From: B8-G4 sp033720735
Lineage (GTDB): Bacteria > Bacteroidota > Bacteroidia > Chitinophagales > Saprospiraceae
Length of the DNA stretch: 5,575 bases
Direction: 5' to 3'
Assembly: GCA_033720735.1 (NCBI GenBank)
Contig: JAWWBX010000297.1
Coordinates: 1 to 5,575, forward strand
Part shown: positions 1-5,419 of the stretch, in pieces
How the letters are laid out: each line of letters opens with the position of its first letter
Numbering within the stretch: position 1 is the first letter of the stretch
Notes under the pieces: generated by a model
Seen by the model: only the letters and a program-made list of their open reading frames with translations
What the model was told of the DNA's origin: nothing
Database searches by the model: none
Made by a program: the position numbers and the translations under genes

Positions 1-51
1 GAACAGCCACAGGGCCGTGCCAAAATCGAAGGTGTAGTCAAGTCCCTCCAT
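1..51 (-). CDS. Start of an unidentified downstream gene (partial)
   Basis: Directly after the TAA stop of the amidotransferase gene, with no bases between, an ATG opens a frame that stays open for 17 codons to the window edge and reads MEGLDYTFDFGTALWLF. The zero-base gap fits the tight packing of the operon, and the gene would be read by coupled translation, as no Shine-Dalgarno sequence precedes it. A purine-rich GGAGGG lies just inside the frame, so a TTG start two codons further on in another frame (reading MTTPSILARPCGC) cannot be excluded. I do not recognise the protein from so few residues. In the P. aeruginosa locus a glycosyltransferase gene (wbpH) follows wbpG, but nothing in these 17 residues shows that this is one. 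Confidence 0.4.
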   Translation of the reverse strand, partial: MEGLDYTFDFGTALWLF

Positions 52-1236
52 TTAACGGGACAACACGGTTTTGAATTTCTTTTTTGCGGCTGCCATGCGC
101 TTCAGGAGTGCTTCGTTGTTTTCGTACTCCGTGTATGATTTCGTGGGTTGGTTGATATATCGCTGATACTGTTCCTCATCGATCCGCAGCTTCTTGATAA
201 AATAGGTTTTGTCCATTTCCAGGTCCCGCATGCTGGGGTAGAGGGGTTGCTTGAGCTCCTCTATGGCCTCCTCCCTGGACATGAGTCCGGACACGATCAT
301 ACTCGACAAGTGTGCCTTGCGTTTGTCGTAACCATAGCGCAACGGAAGGATGTGTGCCTGAAAAAAGCGGGTAAATCTCGATTCGTGATGTTTGCCCCCG
401 TAATACCTGAATCCGACTTCCCGCTCCAGTATCCTGATGGCCTCCCTTTTGTCATATGGCACCAGGTTGAGCAGGCGTGCCTGTTTCATTTTGCGGATAT
501 ACGGGTAGTAGATGACATGCTGGAAAAAATTGATGATCGGATAGCTTTTCAAGGGATGCTTGCTGTGTTTGCGATGCACATCGCGCAGGTGCCTGCCATC
601 CATGGCGTTGTAGCCCCACGCCTCGGGAAGGATCGCTTCTGTGGCGGCATTGCCTCCGTGCAGCACCCAGCGGATCTGATGTCTGATCGCAAAGTGATAC
701 AGCGCAGCAAAAAACGCGTGGTCTTGCGGGATATCCTGGTTGGCCAGTCCCGACTTAAAGAAACTCAACTGCAGCTCCCGCATATCCTCCCAGTCGACCA
801 CATGCGTATACAGGTCAATACCACAATGGGTCACAATATTCTGGATGTTCTTGACTGCAAGTTCGGAGTTCCACCCACCATCCACGTGCACGGCCAAAAT
901 GCGCAAGCCGTACTGGCTGGCCAGAAAGGCCAGGTACGAACTATCCACGCCTCCGCTCAGCCCAATGATGCAGTTGTATTCTTTCCCGCGCGTTTCCCGT
1001 TTGATCTGTTCGACGATTTGCTCTAGTCGTTGTTGTCCTTGTTCGTTTGGAAACCAATTGGGGCGAATGACCTCGTTGAAATACTGCACATAATGACAGA
1101 CCCCCTTCTCATCGAAGGTGATGAGTGGGTCTGAAGTGTCCATGACCGTCTGGGCGCAGACTTTGAACTCTCCCTCCCGTACCGCCGGGACACTCCAGCC
1201 TGGGGCCAGCAGAATTTCATTGGAAAGAGTCGTCAT
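52..1236 (-). CDS. wbpG: N-acetyl sugar amidotransferase (WbpG/WbuX type)
   Basis: This 394-residue cytoplasmic enzyme should activate an N-acetyl group of a nucleotide sugar with ATP and replace its oxygen with ammonia, giving an acetamidino group. The ammonia is expected from the HisH/HisF pair encoded just upstream. A PP-loop ATP-pyrophosphatase motif SGGVDSS lies at residues 94-100, followed by VHVDGGWNS (116-124), a DIPQDHAFF segment (168-176) and the family-typical HGGNAATE...PEAWGY block (193-209). The N-terminal motif VMDTSDPLITFDEKGVC is characteristic, but family members I recall carry CxxC on both sides of it. Here C27 and C47 remain while the partner positions are Thr30 and Val50, so the zinc knuckle appears incomplete. 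The chosen ATG shares one base with the hisF stop (TGATG). It has no Shine-Dalgarno sequence and gives a leader of about 26 residues before C27, longer than I expect for the family. No internal ATG would keep the motif intact. Confidence 0.92.
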   Translation of the reverse strand: MTTLSNEILLAPGWSVPAVREGEFKVCAQTVMDTSDPLITFDEKGVCHYVQYFNEVIRPNWFPNEQGQQRLEQIVEQIKRETRGKEYNCIIGLSGGVDSSYLAFLASQYGLRILAVHVDGGWNSELAVKNIQNIVTHCGIDLYTHVVDWEDMRELQLSFFKSGLANQDIPQDHAFFAALYHFAIRHQIRWVLHGGNAATEAILPEAWGYNAMDGRHLRDVHRKHSKHPLKSYPIINFFQHVIYYPYIRKMKQARLLNLVPYDKREAIRILEREVGFRYYGGKHHESRFTRFFQAHILPLRYGYDKRKAHLSSMIVSGLMSREEAIEELKQPLYPSMRDLEMDKTYFIKKLRIDEEQYQRYINQPTKSYTEYENNEALLKRMAAAKKKFKTVLSR

Positions 1237-1997
1237 CAGCGCAGGTTGTTCAGTGATTGTTCAAGTGTACCGTAGTCCGGGTATGAAATGAGTACTGCCC
1301 GATGCTTCCCGTAAAACACAAAGCAGCTGCCAGCGGCAACGGCCGAGGCTCCGGCGCGCACTGCCGCTGCAAAATCATCGATTGAATCCGCGCCGCCACA
1401 AGCGACTACTGGCACATTGACTTCTTCCACGATCTCCCCGAGCAGATTGATATCGTATCCCGTTCTGGTGCCATCGCGATCAATCGACTGAATGATGATC
1501 TCACCTGCACCAAGTTCCTCCATCCGCCGGGCGTGCTGGACTGGGTGCCGCCTGATCTTCCGTGTTCCGCCATCCACCAACACATCATACTTGCCCCATA
1601 TATTCTGTTTGACATCGATGCATGCCACCACACTCTGGCTTCCGACTTCCTTTGCCGCTTGTACGATCAACGCTTCGTTTTCTACGGTTGCCGTATTGAG
1701 TATCACTTTCTCGAACCCCATGCGCAGGACCCGGTAGATGTCTTCTATGTTGCGGATGCCCCCTCCGTAACCGAGCGGCATGAAGGCCTCCGAAGCAATT
1801 TCTTCAAGTTGCTCAAACGGGATCGGTGCTTGATCCCTGTCGATGTTGAGCAGCACCAATTCATCCACTTCCTTTTCATTGAATATCCGCACCGCGTTGA
1901 TGGGATCCCCGACATACTTGGGGTCTCTAAACCTGATGGTCTTGACCAGTCCGCCATTCTTCAGAAGAAGTACCGGGATGACACGGACTCGCAGCAT
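1236..1997 (-). CDS. hisF2: HisF-like ammonia-channel protein for acetamidino modification (HisF2/AglZ/WbuZ type)
   Basis: A 253-residue (beta/alpha)8 barrel of full HisF length. In histidine synthesis HisF receives ammonia from HisH and acts on PRFAR; in polysaccharide clusters the paralogue is thought to pass ammonia to a WbpG-type enzyme. HisF hallmarks are visible: GGGIR (78-82), NTA (101-103), CID (126-128), SIDRDGT (171-177) and CGGA (200-203). Against Thermotoga HisF, recalled from memory, the general acid/base Asp11 is Leu11 (IPVLLLKNGG), and Asp51 is Asn51, while the second catalytic Asp is kept as D128. The four residues gating the ammonia entrance are all present (R5, E46, K97, E166, matching Arg5, Glu46, Lys99, Glu167). 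No other histidine gene is nearby. The ATG lies one base after the hisH stop with no Shine-Dalgarno sequence, and its TGA overlaps the wbpG start by one base. A housekeeping hisF is unlikely. Confidence 0.93.
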   Translation of the reverse strand: MLRVRVIPVLLLKNGGLVKTIRFRDPKYVGDPINAVRIFNEKEVDELVLLNIDRDQAPIPFEQLEEIASEAFMPLGYGGGIRNIEDIYRVLRMGFEKVILNTATVENEALIVQAAKEVGSQSVVACIDVKQNIWGKYDVLVDGGTRKIRRHPVQHARRMEELGAGEIIIQSIDRDGTRTGYDINLLGEIVEEVNVPVVACGGADSIDDFAAAVRAGASAVAAGSCFVFYGKHRAVLISYPDYGTLEQSLNNLR

Positions 1998-1998
1998 T

Positions 1999-2021
1999 TC
2001 AGAGATTGCTGAAATTTCTGA
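1999..2021 (-). promoter_or_regulatory. Short hairpin over the hisH stop, just before the hisF start
   Basis: In the transcript TCAGAAATT and AATCTCTGA can pair over nine positions with one mismatch, closing a five-base loop (TCAGC). The 3' arm ends with the hisH stop codon TGA, and the hisF ATG begins one base later. No Shine-Dalgarno sequence precedes hisF. A ribosome finishing hisH would open the stem, so the structure could make hisF translation depend on hisH translation and keep the two subunits in balance. The stem is AT-rich and short, so this may be chance. Confidence 0.3.
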
Positions 2022-2616
2022 GAATAGTCATACCGTATTTGTGGCTCTTCTCCGGATGAAACTGTAGTCCGTAAATCTGTGACCGCGCGATGCCCGCCAC
2101 CACAGTATGGCCGTATTCACATGTGCAGAGGACGTCCTGCTCGTCCTCACATACCACATGGTAGGTGTGTACGAAATAGTATCGCGGCTCTTCCTCGGTG
2201 TTTTTATTGATCGCTGTTTCCTTGCGATAGGTCACTGCATTCCACCCCATATGCGGTACCCGCAATTTGCTTTCCCCGGAGCCGTTAAATTGAAATTTGA
2301 CGGCCCTTGCCCTGATCCATCCGAGCCCGGCCGCCTCCCCTTCTTCACTGGCCATGGTCAGTAACTGCATGCCCAGACAAATGCCCAGAACCGGTTTTCC
2401 CTTTCTTTCTACGTGTTCATCGAGCGCTTGCACAAATCCCCTTGCGTGCAATTTGGTCATGCCATTGTCAAACGCACCGACTCCCGGGATAATGACTTTA
2501 TCCACACCCCTGATCTGATCCGGATCATCGATGATGATACTCTCTCCTCCCACATGCCGGATCATGTTTTGGATCGAGCCTACATTGCCCATTCCGTAGT
2601 TGATAATCCCGATCAT
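1999..2616 (-). CDS. hisH2: HisH-type glutamine amidotransferase subunit for sugar amidination
   Basis: A 205-residue class I glutamine amidotransferase that hydrolyses glutamine and hands ammonia to its HisF partner. The start motif MIGIINYGMGNVGSI is typical of HisH. The oxyanion-strand motif PGVG lies at 44-47, the nucleophile elbow GICLGMQ puts the catalytic cysteine at C80, and FHPEKS supplies H187 and E189, so the triad is complete. PHMGWN and YFVHTYHV are also conserved HisH blocks. The frame stays open 26 codons further upstream, but the start is placed at 2616: the HisH fold begins there, AAAGGA sits four bases before this ATG, and the ATG overlaps the wzx stop as ATGA. The longer form would run deep into wzx. 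Its place between wzx and hisF matches wzx-hisH-hisF-wbpG in P. aeruginosa and points to sugar amidination rather than histidine synthesis. Confidence 0.93.
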   Translation of the reverse strand: MIGIINYGMGNVGSIQNMIRHVGGESIIIDDPDQIRGVDKVIIPGVGAFDNGMTKLHARGFVQALDEHVERKGKPVLGICLGMQLLTMASEEGEAAGLGWIRARAVKFQFNGSGESKLRVPHMGWNAVTYRKETAINKNTEEEPRYYFVHTYHVVCEDEQDVLCTCEYGHTVVAGIARSQIYGLQFHPEKSHKYGMTILRNFSNL

Positions 2617-3857
2617 TCTTTCCTTTCGGAGTATTTGTACGACAGATAGAGATAGATCAGGTACATCGCCGAATACGACAGTGTAAACAACCACAGACTC
2701 AGGTAAAAGTCGTCAAATGCAACCCCGATGTAAATCGATGAGATCAGCACCACTGCCAGTGTCAGTTGCCAGATCAGGTCTACTTTCTGCTTTTGTGCGA
2801 TGTACAGCACATAGCTCAGAGGGCTGGCCACAAACCGCACAAAGAAAAGGATGGCCATAATCTGTGCGAATTCGCCTGCCTGTCGCCATTGTTCACCAAA
2901 GATCAAAGTGAATAGCGGCTCCGAAAAAATGCCAATGATGAGAAAGATCGGAAAAGAGAACATGGCCAATCGCTTCAAGGTGACCACGAAGATCTTCCGG
3001 CAACTCCCTGTATTGGCATAGTCCTCACTCGCTTGCTGCTTGAACACATCAAGGATCGCGCGTGCCAGCAGTGTGAGGGGGGCGGTGAGCACCCGGTAGG
3101 TCATTCCGTATTGCCCGACGATGGCTGTACCAAATACACCTCCAAAAATGAACACGGGTGCCTGATTGGACACGGAGTTGACAAAATCTCCAGGTAATGA
3201 ATATTTCGGAAAGCCGATATACTCTTTCGCAGTCTGCGCAATGCCCTGACGGTCTCCTGCTTCCCGCCTTAATTTGATCGTGCCGATGCTCGCAATCACA
3301 ATAAATCCGGCTGCTACCAATTCACCGATCATCTGCCCGATGATCAGGCCGTGTGCCTTGAATGCGGTAAAACCCAGACCAAGTTGGCTTACGCTGAGTG
3401 TTGCAGAACGCACCACCTTGGATGCCGCCAGCGTTGTGTATTGTTTCAGGCGGTTGAGCCATGAATAGAAGATCTTGTACAATCCCAGCAGCAATACCAC
3501 CACAGGTGCGAGGTAAAAAAACACATCCAGCTCCTGTGCCTGCAGCAACTCCTTAATCTGCGATCCGAACAAAAGAAAAATGATCAGGGCCGTCGTGGTG
3601 ATCACTATGGACACCAGAATGTTCAGCTTGACAACGTAGCGAGCTTGTTCCGTCTGCCGTGGCAGATAAATCGCAATCTCGTACTTGGCTGTAATGATCG
3701 TATTGCCAATATTCAGGATGGACAGAAAGATGGTCAGCAGACCAAACTCTTCCGGGGTATAGATCCGCGCGAGGATAGGGCTGATGGCCCATGGCGCCAG
3801 CTGGGCAATGACTGCGCCGGAAAAAAGCTTGATGACATTCTTCCGAAAATCAGACAT
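2613..3857 (-). CDS. wzx: Wzx-type polysaccharide flippase (oligosaccharide unit transporter)
   Basis: A 414-residue polytopic inner-membrane protein of the polysaccharide transporter (Wzx/MOP) group, expected to flip the undecaprenyl-pyrophosphate-linked repeat unit to the periplasmic face. Long hydrophobic stretches are visible at about 12-33, 36-57, 75-98, 111-133, 155-175, 178-195, 233-250, 256-271, 297-320, 329-353, 361-380 and 384-406, close to the usual twelve helices. The loop KYSLPGDFVNSVSNQAPVF (218-236) and the following block VGQYGMTYRVLTAP (247-260) are typical of this family. The start lies four bases after the wbpB stop, within GGTGAGGACATG, which gives a weak purine-rich ribosome site. 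The stop overlaps hisH as ATGA. Wzx proteins are specific for the repeat unit and diverge strongly, so family membership is firm but the exact substrate is inferred from the neighbours. Confidence 0.9.
   Translation of the reverse strand: MSDFRKNVIKLFSGAVIAQLAPWAISPILARIYTPEEFGLLTIFLSILNIGNTIITAKYEIAIYLPRQTEQARYVVKLNILVSIVITTTALIIFLLFGSQIKELLQAQELDVFFYLAPVVVLLLGLYKIFYSWLNRLKQYTTLAASKVVRSATLSVSQLGLGFTAFKAHGLIIGQMIGELVAAGFIVIASIGTIKLRREAGDRQGIAQTAKEYIGFPKYSLPGDFVNSVSNQAPVFIFGGVFGTAIVGQYGMTYRVLTAPLTLLARAILDVFKQQASEDYANTGSCRKIFVVTLKRLAMFSFPIFLIIGIFSEPLFTLIFGEQWRQAGEFAQIMAILFFVRFVASPLSYVLYIAQKQKVDLIWQLTLAVVLISSIYIGVAFDDFYLSLWLFTLSYSAMYLIYLYLSYKYSERKE
2621..2626 (-). promoter_or_regulatory. Ribosome binding site that decides the hisH start
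   Basis: AAAGGA ends four bases before the ATG at 2616 and lies within the final Glu-Arg-Lys-Glu codons of wzx. It supports starting hisH at MIGIINYG rather than 26 codons upstream. Confidence 0.6.
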
Positions 3858-3861
3858 GTCC

Positions 3862-4830
3862 TCACCCGCCGACGAAGGGGTGTGTTGTCAGTGGTAACTC
3901 TACCAGCGGGTGAAAACGATCACCTCGTCCGACGGGTTCGCTGTTTCTGATCTGATACACGGCCTGGATGGCCTTGCGCGCATCGCCCAGTGAGAATCCT
4001 CGTCCATCCAGAATATCCTGATACGTTCTGGTATGCAGCTCCGTAAATCCTCCGCTAAATTCGAACTCTTCGTTTTCAATGGTCAGTGAGCGGTAAGTCC
4101 GCGCCCCGGACTGGCGCACCTGTTCCGGGATGGTATCGTAATTGATACTCAGGAACCACTTTACGCGCGCGCGCTCGAGCTTCAGGTAGCCGGCCGCCCG
4201 GTCGTGTGTATGCACATGGACCTCACTGTGCTGGATATCTCCGAAGATCCAGATCAGCATATCGAAGAAATGCACACCAATATTGGTCGCGATCCCACCT
4301 GACTTCCGCTCCTCGCCCTTCCAGCTGGTGTAGTACCAGTGACCCCGGGAAGTCAGGTAGGTGAGTTCAATATCATGGATCTTGTCGGCGGGCTGCGCAG
4401 CTACCCGTTCTTTGAGTGCGATCACACTCGGGTGGAGTCGCAGCTGCAGTACGTTGTACACTCTTTTGCCGGTCTCCTGCTCGATCTGCTCGAGGGCATC
4501 GACGTTCCATGGGTTGAGCACGATCGGTTTTTCGCAGATCACGTCGGCACCGTACCGCAGACCGAACCTGATATGCGCGTCGTGCAGGTAGTTGGGCGAG
4601 CAAACACTGATAAAATCGATCTGAGTGCCTTGCCGCTTCAGCTTTTCGAGATGCCGGTCAAACCGTTCGAACTCGACGAAAAAGTCGGCATTGGGAAAAT
4701 AGCTGTCGATGATCCCAACTGAATCAAAGGGGTCCAGCGCCGCCACCAGGTTGTTGCCGGTGTCGCGGATCGCTTTCATGTGCCGCGGTGCAACAAACCC
4801 TGCCGCACCGATCAGTGCAAAATTCTTCAT
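3862..4830 (-). CDS. wbpB: UDP-GlcNAcA 3-dehydrogenase, Gfo/Idh/MocA family (WbpB/WlbA type)
   Basis: A 322-residue NAD-dependent oxidoreductase predicted to oxidise C3 of UDP-2-acetamido-2-deoxy-D-glucuronate to the 3-keto sugar, the substrate for a WbpE aminotransferase. The N-terminal Rossmann motif GAAGFVAPRH (8-17) and the family motif CEKP (99-102) are present, with the catalytic lysine at K101. In the C-terminal domain GGIATNIGVHFFD (178-190) gives the conserved histidine H187. The match of K101 and of a His near 185 to what I recall for the Bordetella enzyme WlbA supports a WbpB/WlbA assignment over a generic Gfo/Idh/MocA protein. The ATG overlaps the wbpD stop as ATGA and is preceded by TAAGGA ten bases upstream. 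Length and motifs show no damage. Some homologues reoxidise their NADH with 2-oxoglutarate; the sequence alone does not settle this here. Confidence 0.9.
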   Translation of the reverse strand: MKNFALIGAAGFVAPRHMKAIRDTGNNLVAALDPFDSVGIIDSYFPNADFFVEFERFDRHLEKLKRQGTQIDFISVCSPNYLHDAHIRFGLRYGADVICEKPIVLNPWNVDALEQIEQETGKRVYNVLQLRLHPSVIALKERVAAQPADKIHDIELTYLTSRGHWYYTSWKGEERKSGGIATNIGVHFFDMLIWIFGDIQHSEVHVHTHDRAAGYLKLERARVKWFLSINYDTIPEQVRQSGARTYRSLTIENEEFEFSGGFTELHTRTYQDILDGRGFSLGDARKAIQAVYQIRNSEPVGRGDRFHPLVELPLTTHPFVGG

Positions 4831-5417
4831 TCTGTAATTTTCCTTACCACGTTGTCGCGCAATGCATACTGTTCATCTGATTCGGGGCAACGCGCATACC
4901 CCTGATCATCAAATTCGAGCTTCCAGCCAAACTCGCTCATCCAACCGGTTTGCCTTGCCGGATTTCCCACAACCAGTGCGTATGGCGGCACATCCCGGGT
5001 CACCACTGCGCCGGCGCCAATGAAGGCATACCGCCCGATCTCCACTCCACAAACGATCGTCGCGTTCGCGCCAATTGAAGCTCCCTGCCGCACTTTGGTT
5101 GCTGTGTATTCTCCGCGTCTGTTGACTGCGCTGCGGGGATTGATCACATTGGTGAAGACCATGGAAGGGCCGAGAAATACGTCGTCCTCGCAAGTGACGC
5201 CCGTGTAGATCGATACGTTGTTCTGCACCTTGACATTGTTGCCCAGCGTGACGTCGGGGGACACCACGACATTCTGGCCAATGTTGCACGCCCTGCCGAT
5301 CTTTGCGCCCGGCATGATGTGGCTAAAATGCCAGATCCTGGTACCGGGCCCTATCGTGCAGCCCTCATCAATGACAGCCGTTTCGTGTGCGAAATATTGC
5401 GTTTCGTTATCCATCAT
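4827..5417 (-). CDS. wbpD: UDP-2-acetamido-3-amino-glucuronate N-acetyltransferase (WbpD/WlbB type)
   Basis: A 196-residue left-handed beta-helix acetyltransferase that should place an acetyl group from acetyl-CoA on the 3-amino group of the hexuronic acid, giving the diacetamido sugar. Hexapeptide repeats run from about residue 14 to 151: for example VIDEGC, IGPGTR, IGRACN, IGQNVV, LGNNVK, IGANAT, IGAGAV, then VVGNPARQTGWM, which ends the helix. The insertion FTNVINPRSAVNRRGEYTATKVRQGASIGANATIVCG (88-124) and the CPESDEQY tail (177-184) are typical of WbpD. The frame opens at a TTG (5423) that overlaps the stop of the preceding gene, but GGAG lies nine bases before the ATG at 5417 and only three before the TTG, so 5417 is preferred; the next ATG at 5414 is also possible. 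The stop overlaps wbpB as ATGA. Confidence 0.9.
   Translation of the reverse strand: MMDNETQYFAHETAVIDEGCTIGPGTRIWHFSHIMPGAKIGRACNIGQNVVVSPDVTLGNNVKVQNNVSIYTGVTCEDDVFLGPSMVFTNVINPRSAVNRRGEYTATKVRQGASIGANATIVCGVEIGRYAFIGAGAVVTRDVPPYALVVGNPARQTGWMSEFGWKLEFDDQGYARCPESDEQYALRDNVVRKITE
4841..4846 (-). promoter_or_regulatory. Ribosome binding site of wbpB
   Basis: TAAGGA lies ten bases before the wbpB ATG and is embedded in the last codons of wbpD. Together with the ATGA stop/start overlap it suggests that wbpB is read both by re-initiation and by fresh ribosome binding. Confidence 0.5.
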
Positions 5418-5419
5418 GA

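Noticed and set aside
148..1026. 292-codon open frame on the plus strand, opposite wbpG
   Set aside because: The minus strand here encodes a protein with clear PP-loop and family motifs. The plus-strand translation has no recognisable domain and fits an antisense shadow.
1170..1178. Strong purine-rich GGGAGGGAG inside wbpG, near where shorter family members would begin
   Set aside because: No ATG, GTG or TTG lies in frame at a suitable distance downstream before the conserved C27 motif, so it is treated as ordinary Gly/Glu coding sequence.
1533..2012. 159-codon plus-strand frame opposite hisF
   Set aside because: It lies entirely opposite a well-conserved barrel protein, shows no domain of its own and has no sign of its own expression signals.
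1236..2616. hisH and hisF as histidine biosynthesis genes
   Set aside because: The catalytic Asp11 of HisF is Leu, no other his gene is present, and both genes sit between wzx and wbpG in a sugar operon.
2617..2694. 26-residue N-terminal extension of HisH reaching into wzx
   Set aside because: The HisH fold begins at MIGIINYG. A ribosome site and an ATGA overlap support the start at 2616, and a long overlap with the wzx coding region is unlikely.
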